A stretch of DNA of 64,000 bases from Cupriavidus sp. UYMMa02A (GTDB lineage: Bacteria > Pseudomonadota > Gammaproteobacteria > Burkholderiales > Burkholderiaceae), in the NCBI GenBank assembly GCA_001725945.1, contig LRMT01000047.1, positions 1 through 64,000 on the forward strand. Reading direction: 5' to 3'. Of the stretch, positions 20,871 to 32,411 are shown in pieces (the stretch's first letter is position 1; each line of letters opens with the position of its first letter). Below the pieces are notes generated by a model that saw nothing but the letters and a program-made list of their open reading frames with translations, was not told where the DNA came from and did not search any database. The position numbers and the translations under genes were made by a program.

Positions 20871-23193
20871 ATGGCGAGAGCAACCACCACAACCCGGACG
20901 GACCCGTCGGCACTGCCTTCGCGCATCGGCAAACTGCTTGGCGAGGTGCGCTGGTTCCTGCTCCTGGCCGTCACGCTGGGCTTTCTCTGCGTGCTGGCCA
21001 GCTACAGCAAGACCGACCCCGGCTGGTCCCACGCCAACCAGGTCGCCGATATCCACAACCTTGGCGGCCGCGTCGGCGCCTGGGTGTCGGACGTGCTGTT
21101 CTTCATCTTCGGCTTCTCGGCCTACTGGTGGGCGGTGCTGCTGGTGCGCCGCTGCTGGCGCGGCTGGCGCACGCTGACCGCCGAACTGCCCGAGCGCGAG
21201 GAGCACCGCCAGGGCGTGACCGTGAGCTGGGTCGGCTTCGTGCTGACGCTGTTTTCCAGCATGGGCCTGGAAGCCATCCGCATGTACCCGCTGCGGGCAG
21301 CGCTGCCGCGCGCGCCCGGCGGCGTGCTGGGCGACCTGCTCGGTGGCTGGATGCAGACGGCACTGGGCTTCACCGGCGCCACGCTGCTGTTGCTGCTGAT
21401 GCTGGCCATCGGCCTGTCGCTGTTCTTCCATTTCTCGTGGCTGTCGGTGGCCGAGCATATCGGCGGCTTTGTCGAAACCCTGTTCCTGGGCTTCAAGGCC
21501 CGGCGCGAGAGCAAGCAGGACCGCATCATCGGCGAAGCGGCCAAGGTCGAGCGCACCGAAACCGTGGAAGTCCAGCGCGTGCGCAACGAGGAAGCACCGC
21601 CCGTGCAGATCGTGCGTCCGCAGGCGGTGCCCAAGCACGAGCGCGTGGAACGCGAGAAGCAACAGCCGCTGTTCGCCGATATCCAGGACTCGGACCTGCC
21701 GCCGCTGGCGCTGCTCGACCCGATCCCGCCGCACCAGGAAACCGTCAGCGCCGAGACGCTGGAATTCACCTCGCGCCTGATCGAAAAGAAGCTCAAGGAC
21801 TTCGGCGTCGAGGTCAAGGTGGTGGCGGCCTATCCGGGCCCGGTCATCACGCGCTATGAGATCGAGCCGGCCACCGGCGTGAAGGGCAGCCAGGTGGTGA
21901 ACCTGGCGCGCGACCTCGCGCGTCGCTGTCGCTGGTGTCGATCCGCGTGGTGGAGACCATTCCGGGCAAGAACTACATGGGGCTGGAGCTGCCCAACCCG
22001 AAGCGCCAGACCGTGCGCCTGTCGGAAATCCTGGGTTCGCAGGTCTACAACGAAAGCGCTTCCAGCCTGACCATGGCGCTGGGCAAGGATATTGCCGGCA
22101 AGCCGATGGTGGCCGACCTGGCCAAGATGCCGCACTGCATGGTGGCCGGCACCACGGGCTCGGGCAAGTCGGTCGGGATCAACGCGATGATCCTGTCGCT
22201 GCTCTACAAGGCCAAAGCTGAGAGCGTGCGCCTCATCCTGATCGACCCCAAGATGCTCGAAATGAGCGTCTACGAAGGCATTCCGCACCTGCTTTGCCCG
22301 GTCGTGACCGATATGCGCCAGGCCGGCAACGCGCTGAACTGGGCGGTCGGCGAGATGGAGCGGCGCTACAAGCTGATGAGCAAGCTCGGCGTGCGCAACC
22401 TGGCCGGCTACAACAAGAAGATCGACGAAGCTGCGGCGAAGGAAGAGAAAATCCCGAACCCGTTCAGCCTGACGCCCGATGCGCCGGAGCCGCTCGACAG
22501 GCTGCCGACCATCGTCATCGTCATCGACGAGCTCGCCGACCTGATGATGGTCGTGGGCAAGAAGGTCGAGGAACTGATTGCCCGCATCGCGCAGAAGGCG
22601 CGTGCCGCGGGCCTGCACCTGGTGCTGGCCACGCAGCGTCCCTCGGTGGACGTGATTACGGGCCTGATCAAGGCCAACGTGCCGACCCGTATCGCATTCC
22701 AGGTCAGCAGCAAGATCGACTCGCGCACGATCCTTGACCAGCAGGGTGCGGAAGCGCTGCTGGGCATGGGCGACATGCTCTATCTCGCCCCGGGCACGGG
22801 CCTGCCGGTGCGCGTCCACGGCGCCTTTGTCTCTGACGAAGAAGTGCACCGCGTGGTGGACAAGCTCAAGGAAGGCGGCGAGGCCAACTACATCGAGGGC
22901 ATCCTGGAAGGCGGCCTGGCCGAGGGCGAGACCGGCACCGACGGCCTTGGCGGCGGCGCCGGCATCGGTGGCGGCGGTGGCGAAGCGATCCGCTCTATGA
23001 CCAGGCCGTGGAAGTCGTGCTGAAGAACCGCCGGGCCTCGATCTCGCTGGTGCAGCGCCACCTGCGCATCGGCTACAACCGCGCGGCGCGGCTGCTCGAA
23101 GATATGGAAAAGGCTGGACTGGTGTCGGCCATGTCCGGCAATGGCAACCGGGACATCCTTGCGGCGCCTGGCGCGGCAAGGGAAGATGACTGA
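20871..23193 (+). CDS. ftsK: DNA translocase FtsK
   Basis: About 774 aa. The N-terminal membrane domain has about four helices ([19 protein letters not shown] onward). A linker (about residues 220-290) leads into the hexameric motor with Walker [15 protein letters not shown] and Walker B segments [12 protein letters not shown] and [14 protein letters not shown] Gly-rich linker and the gamma winged-helix domain ([24 protein letters not shown]) that reads KOPS follow. It pumps DNA at the septum and activates XerCD at dif. One base is missing near 21928 (restored [16 protein letters not shown]) and one near 22990 (restored [14 protein letters not shown]). Both joins give expected family sequence. 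Confidence 0.95.
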
Positions 23194-23335
23194 GCGTCGC
23201 ATCGGTAACATACGGTTACCCGGTAGCTGGCGCCCTGAGGAATCCCGCGCCGGCCACACGCTCTAACCTGACAGGTTGCGCCCCGGCGGCATTGCTGGCT
23301 GGAGGCGTGGCGCCTTTCCATCAAGGATCTGATAC

Positions 23336-23974
23336 ATGCGAAAACGCATTCTCGTGTCGGCCTGTGCAGCGCTGGCCGTGTTCGCCGCGCACATGCCCCA
23401 AGCGCTGGCCGCCGCCACCGACCAGCTGCAAAGCTTCGTTACCGGCGTGAAGAGCGCAAAGGGCGAATTCACGCAGCGCCAGGTCAAGGGTCAGGGCGAC
23501 AGCCTCAAGGTCACCGGCACGTCGAGCGGCAGTTTTGTGTTCTCGCGCCCGGGCAAGTTCACGTGGCGCTATGCCAAGCCTTATGAGCAGTTGCTCCAGG
23601 CCGACGGCCAGAAGCTCTACATCTACGACAAGGACCTGAACCAGGTCACCGAGCGCAAGCTGGATAATGCGCTGGGCTCCAGCCCGGCCGCCATCCTGTT
23701 TGGCAGCAATGACCTCGAGAAGAATTTCACGGTGAAGAACGGCCCGACGCGCGATGGCGTGGAGTGGCTCGAGCTCACGCCCAAGTCGAAGGACACGCAG
23801 TTCGAGCGGATCGGCATCGGCTTCAAGGGCGGCAACCTCGAGGCGATGGAATTGCGCGATGCCTTTGGCAATACGACGCTGCTGACATTCTCGGCCATGC
23901 AGAAGAATCCACCGCTGCCCGCGGACGCGTTCCGGTTCACGGTGCCCAAGGGTGCTGACGTGATGAAGCAATGA
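23336..23974 (+). CDS. lolA: Outer-membrane lipoprotein carrier LolA
   Basis: 212 aa with a clear Sec signal ([20 protein letters not shown], cleavage after ALA). The mature part has the family core [52 protein letters not shown] and [14 protein letters not shown]. It carries lipoproteins across the periplasm from LolCDE to LolB. It is downstream of ftsK, a standard order in this group. Intact; the stop overlaps a possible alternative start of the next lipoprotein gene. Confidence 0.96.
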   Translation: MRKRILVSACAALAVFAAHMPQALAAATDQLQSFVTGVKSAKGEFTQRQVKGQGDSLKVTGTSSGSFVFSRPGKFTWRYAKPYEQLLQADGQKLYIYDKDLNQVTERKLDNALGSSPAAILFGSNDLEKNFTVKNGPTRDGVEWLELTPKSKDTQFERIGIGFKGGNLEAMELRDAFGNTTLLTFSAMQKNPPLPADAFRFTVPKGADVMKQ

Positions 23975-23982
23975 GGGGTGCC

Positions 23983-24447
23983 ATGTCCGTATTGAAACCG
24001 ATGGTTCTTGGTGCCAGCCGCCGCGTGGCGGGCGCTGCTGCCTGCCTGTCCGTGGTGCTGGGGTTGTCGGCCTGCGCGACCACGTCTGGCAGCAAGTTCG
24101 ATGTCGATTCCTTCCTCCGCGCGTCGGACTCGGCCTTGCCGGAAGTCCTCGGCAATGCGGCGTTCCTGTCGGCCACCCGGGTCCCGGCGAACGACTGCGC
24201 CGTCATGCTGCAGTCCTCCAATTCAGGCGTGCTGGAAGACCTGCCGCCGAGCAGCAGCGCGCGCGGGCCCGCGTGGCTGCTGCATCCGGCCGGCAAGACG
24301 GACCAGGTGTGGCTGATCGTCAGCGAGGCGGGCGGCGAGCGCACTTGCCATGGGCCGCTGCCGGCCGACGCAATGAAGGCGCTGGCCGCGCGCGCAAGGA
24401 CTGACGGCAGTCCCGGCATACAACGCGCCCGATTCACTGCGGCTTGA
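23983..24447 (+). CDS. Putative lipoprotein, unknown function
   Basis: About 154 aa. The signal sequence is basic, then hydrophobic (AACLSVVLGLSAC), with the lipobox LSAC, so it is probably anchored in the envelope. Asp two to six residues after the Cys is absent (ATTSGS), consistent with outer-membrane sorting. The mature domain has two further Cys (NDCAVM, ERTCHG) that could pair. No family recognised. The start at 23983 is chosen for its GAGGGG ribosome site; an upstream ATG at 23971 overlaps the lolA stop. Probably co-transcribed with lolA and the next lipoprotein. Confidence 0.7.
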   Translation: MSVLKPMVLGASRRVAGAAACLSVVLGLSACATTSGSKFDVDSFLRASDSALPEVLGNAAFLSATRVPANDCAVMLQSSNSGVLEDLPPSSSARGPAWLLHPAGKTDQVWLIVSEAGGERTCHGPLPADAMKALAARARTDGSPGIQRARFTAA

Positions 24448-24452
24448 AGAAG

Positions 24453-24833
24453 ATGGACACGACCCGTATTACGAACCGTCGCGGAGAGCGATTCTCCAGC
24501 TATTCCCTGGCTTGCCTGGCGGCAGGCCTGCTGCTGGGGGGCTGTGCGACCCAGTCGGCGCAACCAGTGCAAACCGCTGCCAGGCCAGCTGCGACGCCGA
24601 TGCCAGGCCCGCAAGGCGCCCGTGGCACGCCAGAAGGCTGCCAAGCCGACAAGCTTGGCGACGAGAGCCTGGTCGGGAAGACGGAAGCCGAGGCCATCGC
24701 GATGTTGCAAGGCTGCGCATGGCGCCTGGGCGAGCGCGACGGCCAGCAGTTCCCCGGCACCATGGACTACAACCCGCAACGCCGCACGCTCGGCATCACC
24801 TCCGGCAAGGTCGCATGGGTCCGCCGTGGCTAG
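24453..24833 (+). CDS. I78-family peptidase-inhibitor-like lipoprotein
   Basis: 126 aa with the lipobox LLGGC after a hydrophobic signal. The mature domain resembles the small I78 inhibitor family: a Cys-containing entry (EGCQADKLGDESLVGKTEAEA), a central Cys, and the ending DYNPQRRTLGITSGKVAWVRRG, where conserved Asp, Arg-Leu/Thr-Leu and terminal Gly are expected. The family inhibits serine peptidases. The start could also be TTG at 24444, overlapping the previous stop. The TAG at 24831 is followed in the same frame by another coding-like stretch. Confidence 0.62.
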   Translation: MDTTRITNRRGERFSSYSLACLAAGLLLGGCATQSAQPVQTAARPAATPMPGPQGARGTPEGCQADKLGDESLVGKTEAEAIAMLQGCAWRLGERDGQQFPGTMDYNPQRRTLGITSGKVAWVRRG

Positions 24834-25060
24834 CTGCTGGCCGGCGACGAGGCGCAGCGCTACTTTGCCGACGGCAACAACGAATGGCCGGTCGCGCCGA
24901 GCGCGAAGGCCGGCAAGCCGGCGTTCGAGTCCATGGGTGCGCTCAAGGCCCACAGCATCCACGTCAAACGCGACAAGTTCCAGCGCGGGCCCCGAAGGTG
25001 CTGGCCCGCGTGCTGGACCGCGCGGGCTTCAGGCAAGTCAGAGCAGGAAGCGCTTGTTGC
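24834..25060 (+). other. Coding-like stretch after an in-frame TAG, no start codon found
   Basis: The frame of the I78-like gene continues beyond its TAG with strongly GC3-biased codons (LLAGDEAQRYFADGNNEWPV, then GALKAHSIHVKRDKFQR). After a probable missing base near 24995 it runs on as APKVLARVLDRAGFRQV. The composition is that of a real protein, but I do not recognise the family and no start codon with a ribosome site precedes it. It could be the tail of a longer fusion if the TAG is a base error, or the remnant of a gene. Confidence 0.4.
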
Positions 25061-25711
25061 CGGTCACCTCGGCCGGCTCGATCTTGCGGAAGGTGAGCTT
25101 TACGCTGCTGTCGAGACGCCGCCCGGCCTGCTTGCGCCGCAGCGCGCGTTGCATCACGCCTTGTGGCCGACAGTGCCTTCGGCGTAGGGCTGGACGTTTC
25201 CGATAGTCAGCGCTCCCGCCGCGAGGGCAGCATTGCGCTCGGCCGCGCTCTTTTCGATCAGCTTGTCGAGCGCCACGCGGGCGCGCACCTGGGCCATCAG
25301 TGCCGCGTCGGACGGATTGGCGCGGGCGCGGTCGGCATCCCACGGCAGCCGCACCTTGCCGGCCAGCCGGCGCAGCGCGGCGCGCAGTTCGGCACCATCC
25401 AGCTTGTTGTCCTGAACGATCCAGACGGCGTCGTGCCGGATCTGCGCTTCGGTGTCCGCCATCCTGCGCAACAGCACAGCGGGCAGGCCGGGCGCACCCA
25501 CCTGATGGGATCGGCGGATGGCATTGAGCGTGATGCGGCGTATCTGCGGGTTGGCGTGATCGGCCAGGTCGGCGAGCACGCGCTGCGCGGCGTCTGGTGA
25601 ATCGATCATTTCGGCCAGCTGGCCGGCCAGGGAGACCTCTTCCACGCTGCTGAGCCTCCCCTTGCCGACAAGCCGGTTCATCTTGAATACCAGAAAGTGA
25701 TATTTCAGCAT
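25038..25711 (-). CDS. HEAT-repeat-like protein
   Basis: About 224 aa if one base missing near 25155 is restored, otherwise 185 aa ending at 25154. Repeated helical units (QRVLADLADHANPQIRRITLNAIR; LLRRMADTEAQIRHDAVWIVQ; AELRAALRRLAGKVRLPW) resemble HEAT repeats of scaffold or lyase-like proteins. The C-terminal tail SSVKLTFRKIEPAEVTGNKR lies in the next frame and is joined by a plausible VGHKAVMQRALRR. Alternatively that tail is a 38-aa ORF whose ATG overlaps the TGA. A GGGGAA ribosome site precedes 25711. Cytoplasmic; function unknown. Confidence 0.6.
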
Positions 25712-26065
25712 AATTCCCCGGGCGATCTTGTCGCCGCGTGGCGGCAAGCGACATATGACTTGCCTCGCCCGCAGCCTTGTGTGTTGTCCCCGGACGAGGC
25801 ATTTCGCAAGAGTCCTGAGCCGGGCCAAGCCCGGATATCGGCGATCGCAGGCTGAAACTTGAGGGACATCAGGACCCCGTGTCCCGCCGGATCGTTCCCG
25901 ACGGCAGCCCCACGGGTAATGGCCCGGCGGCCCGGTGACTGCGCCACCGAGCGGCTCCTGCTCGCGGCGCAGCGGGACAATGGTCTACACTGTCACGTTC
26001 CCCGGCGCCGCTGGCGCCCACCACGCCGATGTCTTGCAGCTGGCGAATTTCGAGGCCTGAATACC
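25712..26065. other. Intergenic region between the HEAT-repeat gene and rarA
   Basis: 354 nt between divergent genes. It must hold both promoters, but I see no convincing -35/-10 pair, no hairpin with a T run and no coding frame of normal composition. Confidence 0.5.
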
Positions 26066-27405
26066 GTGGCGGACACGTTGTTTTCCGATTCTCCCGACCG
26101 TTCCCGTCAACCGCTTGCCGAGCGTTTGCGTCCACGCAATATCGACGAGGTGATCGGCCAGCAGCACCTGCTCGGGCCGGGCAAGCCGCTGCGCGTGGCG
26201 TTCGAGTCCGGCGAGCCGCATTCGATGATCCTGTGGGGCCCGCCCGGCGTGGGCAAGACCACGCTGGCGCGGCTGATGGCCGATGCCTTCGACGCCGAGT
26301 TCATCGCGCTGTCGGCCGTGCTGTCCGGCGTGAAGGACATCCGCGAAGCGGTCGAGCGCGCCGAGCAGTTCCGCGCGCACGGGCGCCGCACGCTGGTGTT
26401 CGTCGATGAAGTCCACCGCTTCAACAAGAGCCAGCAGGACGCCTTCCTGCCGCACGTGGAAAGCGGGCTGTTCACGTTCATCGGCGCGACCACCGAAAAC
26501 CCGTCGTTCGAAGTCAACGGCGCCTTGCTGTCGCGTGCAGCGGTGTACGTGCTGAAAAGCCTGGATGACGCCGAACTCACGCAGCTCGCGCAGCGCGCCA
26601 GCCAGGAGCTGGGCGGCATCACATGGCAGGACGAGGCACTGAAGCTCATCGTGGCTTCCGCCGACGGCGACGGCCGCAAGCTGCTCAACAACATCGAGAT
26701 CGTGGCCCGCGCGGCGCGCAATGCAGGCGCGGCCGAGATCGACACGCCCTTGCTGGGCAGCGCGCTGTCCGAGAACCTGCGCCGCTTCGACAAGGGCGGC
26801 GATGCGTTCTACGACCAGATCAGCGCGCTGCACAAGTCGGTGCGTGGCTCCGACCCCGACGCCGCGCTGTACTGGTTCTGCCGCATGATCGACGGTGGCG
26901 CCGATCCACGCTACCTCGCGCGGCGTATCGTGCGCATGGCGTGGGAGGACATCGGACTGGCCGATCCGCGCGCCGCCCGCATCACGCTGGATGCCGCCGA
27001 AACCTATGAGCGCCTGGGGTCGCCCGAAGGCGAGCTGGCGCTCGGGCAGGCACTGATCTACCTGGCCGTGGCGCCAAAGTCGAATGCCGGCTACAACGCG
27101 TACAACGCGGCCCGCGCGTCGTGTCCAAGGACAAGTCGCGCGCGGTGCCGGTGCACCTGCGCAACGCGCCCACGCGACTGATGAAGGAACTCGGCTATGG
27201 CCACGCCTACCGCTATGCGCATGACGAGCCCGAAGCCTATGCCGCAGGCGAACACTATTTCCCCGATGATCTGAAGGCGCAGGACTGGTACCAGCCGGTG
27301 CCGCGCGGGCTGGAAGGCAAGATCGCCGAGAAGCTGCGTCACCTGCGCGAACTCGACCAAGCGTGGCACCGCGAACACCGCGGCAAGGGCAAAACCGAGG
27401 AATAA
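26066..27405 (+). CDS. rarA: Replication-associated recombination protein RarA (MgsA)
   Basis: About 446-aa AAA+ ATPase, clamp-loader-like, acting at stalled forks with SSB. It shows [18 protein letters not shown], Walker [15 protein letters not shown], Walker [20 protein letters not shown], sensor 1 [11 protein letters not shown] and the C-terminal tetramerisation segment GEHYFPDDL. The start is taken as GTG at 26066 ([10 protein letters not shown]...), since upstream codons have no protein character. One base is missing near 27117: restoring it gives [21 protein letters not shown]. Confidence 0.94.
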
Positions 27406-27450
27406 CGCGGCAACCCCGCACGTTTCCGGGGCGGCGGGGCGCGCGGGTGA

Positions 27451-28807
<1,357 letters not shown>

Positions 28808-28825
28808 AAACTGGAGGCCAGCCTC

Positions 28826-28855
28826 TTGCGTTGGTTGGCCGAACCTGTCTATAAT
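28826..28855 (+). promoter_or_regulatory. Sigma-70 promoter for tRNA-Ser
   Basis: The -35-like TTGCGT (28826) and a perfect -10 TATAAT (28850) are 18 nt apart. Initiation would be about 25 nt before the mature tRNA end. Confidence 0.6.
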
Positions 28856-28886
28856 CTTGGTTTCGCTGCAACGCGACCAAGTTACC

Positions 28887-28976
<90 letters not shown>

Positions 28977-29035
28977 ACAAGAAGCTGCCGATTGTTTCGA
29001 CCACCGGCAGACAAGAAGACTGTAGTAAAACTCGG

Positions 29036-29073
29036 ACCGACTCCTGCGCAAGCAGGCGTCGGTTTTGTTTTTT
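29036..29073 (+). terminator. Rho-independent terminator after tRNA-Ser
   Basis: The stem ACCGAC-CCTGC/GCAGG-GTCGGT has one interior mismatch and a GCAA-type tetraloop region, followed by TTTTGTTTTTT. Confidence 0.85.
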
Positions 29074-29147
29074 GTGCCGTTCGCTTTTGCTGTGATCCGG
29101 CACGCGTTCACCGGCCCTGATGCTGGCCGGACTACCTAGGTCAGCCG

Positions 29148-29989
29148 ATGACGTCCACTCCCGCCGAACTGCCCCGCGACCCCGATCTCGTTCCAGGCAT
29201 GCCCTACCGGCACTACAAGGGTGGTGCCTATGCCGTCGTCGGCGTTGGCCGGTTCGAAGCCGACCTGTCACCCGTTGTCGTGTATGAAGCGATGCGTGAT
29301 CGTTCCCTGCTGTGGGTGCGCGCCGCCGAAGTCTTCAGCGAGCCCGTGGCAACGCCGCAAGGTACGGTGCCGCGCTTCGCGCCGGACTGGCCGGCTGCGC
29401 TGGCCTGCCTCGATTTCCTGCCGCGCAAGGCGGTGCTCGACGTGCTCGCACTGTACGACGCGCCATACCGGCGCTATCACGACCGCCGCCACGTGCTCGA
29501 GATGTTCGAGCAGGCCCGCATCCGCGGCCTGGCGCTGAATCCCGCGCAGGCGCTGGCTGCGCTGTTCCATGATGCCGTCTATGTCCCGGGCTGCGAACAC
29601 AACGAGGCCGCGTCGGCCGCGCTGATCGGCACCATGCGCCGGGCGTGGATGCCGCTACCGTGCAACGCGCCGCGCAGATCGTGCTGGATACGCGCACGCA
29701 TGAGGCCACGGTCGCGGAGGCGGGCACCGTGCTCGATCTCGACCTGTATCGGCTGGCCGTCGCACCGGCGGACTTCGACACCCACAGTCTGGAAGTCTTT
29801 GCAGAGAACCGTGCCTTGCTGGCAGCCAGCACCGGGCTTTCGGGCGAGGCGCTGATGCAGGCTTTCCGGGCGCGCCGCGCTGCGTTCCTGGCCACGCTTG
29901 CGCAGCGTCCTCGATTGTTCGTGACGGATGCCTTTGCCGATTGCGAGGCACCGGCGCGTGCCAACATTGCGCGCGTTGCCGACGCCTGA
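29148..29989 (+). CDS. DUF1653 domain fused to HD-type phosphohydrolase-like domain
   Basis: About 280 aa. Residues ~15-75 match DUF1653 (PGMPYRHYKGGAYAVVGVGR, VVVYEAMRDRSLLWVRAAEVF). The rest (~85-280) resembles the predicted metal-dependent HD superfamily: RRYHDRRHVLEMFEQA and AALFHDAVYVPGCEHNEAAS give the His and His-Asp ligands, and VLDLDLYRLAVAPADFD lies near the end. One G is missing near 29643 (restored MRRGVDAATVQRA). The DUF1653 module is usually a small stand-alone protein, so the fusion is of note. Substrate unknown. Confidence 0.78.
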
Positions 29990-30022
29990 GTACCTGAGTA
30001 CGTGCAGAAGGCAGGAGCGGCC

Positions 30023-31152
30023 ATGGATGGAAAGGGATTCGGCGACGTGCACGGGCTGATACCCGCCCATGCGCTGGGCTTGCTGGCGCTGTTCGCGCTG
30101 GCGGCCGTGATGCTGTTCTGGCTGATTCCGCTGTTGCTCGCCATCCTCCGGCCGCTGGTGGGCCGGCTCGACGCGTGGCGTGCCGCAGGCGTGGCGGCAT
30201 TGTCGAAGCGCGCTGCCGATGGGGGAGGGCGCTCATCGCGGCTTCGGACGGCGACGTTGCGCATGCTGGAGCGCGATGCGGCCGAACTGCTGCTCGTCGT
30301 GGCCGCAGGCGCGATCCTGCTGGCCTGCGGCGCCGCACTGCTTTGGCTCGTCGACGGGGTTGCCGAAGAGCGGGGATTGGTCGCGCTGGACCATGCGGTA
30401 TTCGGCCAACTGCGCGCCTGGCGGCAAGGCTGGCTCGACGTGGCCATGATCGCCGTTACCGAGCTTGGCGGCGCACGGGTCTCGGTCGCGGTGGGTGTCG
30501 TCGTGTTTGCGTGGCTCGCATGGCGGCGTGCGTGGGCGGCCGCCGCGTACTGGGCCATTGCCCTGCTCGCGCGCGCGCCTGCGTGGTCGCGCTCAAGTTC
30601 GGCCTGCAGCGCCATCGCCCGGCAAGCATCTACAGCGGACTGGAGTCCTACTCGTTCCCGAGCGGCCATGCCACCAGCAGCATGGTGACCTACGGCTTCC
30701 TGGCGTTCCTGATCTGCCTGCGCCAGCCATGGCGCGTGCGCGTGCCGGTGCTGGCGTTCACGACCGTCGCGGTGGCGGCCATCGGCCTGTCGCGGCTGTA
30801 CCTGGGCATGCACTGGCTGTCGGACGTGGCCGCCGGGTTTGCACTTGGGCTTGCGTGGATTACCTTGCTGGGCACGGCCTACATCACGCTGCATGTACCG
30901 GCGCGTCTGCCGGCATGGCAGATCGGCGCCGTCGCTGCAGCCACGGTCATGGTGGCCGCGGGCTACCTCGCAGCGTTCCGCCTGCCCGACAGGATCGAGC
31001 AATATCGCAGGGCCGGCGCGCTCAGCGCCCCGGTTCCGGCTCCGGCTGCCCCTGCGCTCCCGTCGTCCCGGCCGGCAGGCGCGACACCAGCAACTGATCG
31101 ATCTTGTGATGGTCGATGTCCAGCACTTCGAAGCGGAAGCCCGCCACGGTGA
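30023..31152 (+). CDS. PAP2-superfamily membrane phosphatase
   Basis: About 376 aa, polytopic inner-membrane protein. The phosphatase motifs are KFGLQRHRP (C1-like), SYSFPSGHATSS (C2, PSGH) and SRLYLGMHWLSDVAAG (C3, with the catalytic His). Such enzymes dephosphorylate undecaprenyl pyrophosphate, phosphatidic acid or related lipids. One base is missing near 30585. The start at 30023 follows an AGGAG site. The 3' end overlaps the convergent CorC-type gene by 131 nt with a Pro/Ala-rich tail, so the true stop may be earlier after another slip. Confidence 0.82.
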
Positions 31153-32351
31153 TCGATTCGGATTTCTTCGGGATGCGCTTGACCGCGTAGATCACGAGGC
31201 CTGCCACGGTATCGACATAATCTTCGCCCGGCAGCGTATCGATCTCCAGCGCCTTCTTCAGGTCGACCAGCGGCGTGACGCCGTCCACCAGCCACGAGCT
31301 GTCGTCGCGACGCACGATCTGCTCGTCTTCGCTCGAGTAGAGGATGTCGCCCATCAGCGCGCCGACAATATCGTCAAGCGTGACGATGCCGACCACGAGG
31401 CCGTACTCGTTCATCACCACGGCAAAGCTCTGGTGCATCTCGCGAAACGCGTGAGCGCTTCGGACAGGGTCAGCGTGTCCGGGATCACGAGCACGTTCTT
31501 GTCGTGGTGCTTGCCGATATTGCCGATCACGGTGGCGGTCTCGTCGGCCAGCAGCAGTTGCAGGATGTCCTTGGAATCGATGTAGCCCTGCACGTCGTCA
31601 AGATCGTGGCCGCATACCGGGTATTGCGCGTGCGGCTGGTTGACGAGCTTGCGCCGCACGCTGTCGGCGGTCTCGTCCAGGCTCAGGTACACCACGTCGT
31701 CGCGCGGGGTCATGATGGCCGTGATGCCCTTGGAGTCGAGCTCGAACACGTTCTCGATCAGGTGGATCTCGTGCTTGAGCAGTACGCCGGCCTCGGCGCC
31801 GGCATCGACCATGGCGGCGATGTCCTCGGTCGTGATCTGCTCGACCGTCTTGGTCGGCAGGCCGAACAGCCGCAGGGTGGCGTCGGCCGCGGCGTGAACA
31901 CGAACACCAGCGGCTTGAGCACGCGCAGAAGCGTCAGGATCGGATCGATCACCGCGAGCGCGCATGCCTCGGGAAAGCTCATCGCGATGCGCTTGGGGAT
32001 CAGGTCGGCGAACTGGATGAACAGCAGCGTGACGATCAGGAACGAGCCGATATTGGCGATGCGCTGCGCGATGCCGGTGTCCATGTACGGCGACAGTGCC
32101 GCGAACACCAGGTCGGAAACGTGCTTTTCGCCGAGGATACCGGCCAGGATCGCCACGCTGTTCACACCGATCTGCACGATCGTGAAGAAGTTTCCGGGCT
32201 CCTCCTTGAGCAGCAGCACCTTGGTGGCGCGGCGGTCGCCGCGTTCGGACAGGGTTTGGAGCTTGGTGCGGCGGGCGGCGGTCAGCGCGATCTCGGAAAT
32301 CGAGAAGAAGGCGCTGATCAGGATGAGGAGGAGCAGTATCAGTACGAACAT
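31022..32351 (-). CDS. CNNM/CorC-type CBS-domain membrane protein
   Basis: About 443 aa. The N-terminal DUF21/CNNM transmembrane domain (MFVLILLLLILISAFFSISE; FFTIVQIGVNSVAILAGILGE; FADLIPKRIAMSFPE) is followed by a CBS pair (IMTPRDDVVYLSLDETADS; IDSKDILQLLLADE) and a C-terminal CorC_HlyC domain (SWLVDGVTPLVDL; DYVDTVAGLVIYAVKRIP). Family members affect Mg2+/Co2+ homeostasis and efflux; the old name is hemolysin. One base is missing near 31905 and one near 31435 (before MHQSFAVVMNEYGLVVG). Confidence 0.88.
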
Positions 32352-32411
32352 GGCTGGGTGAAGGCGCCGTCCGGGCGCTTGATGATGGTGCAGGCCGCGC
32401 GAGGCTGTCAA

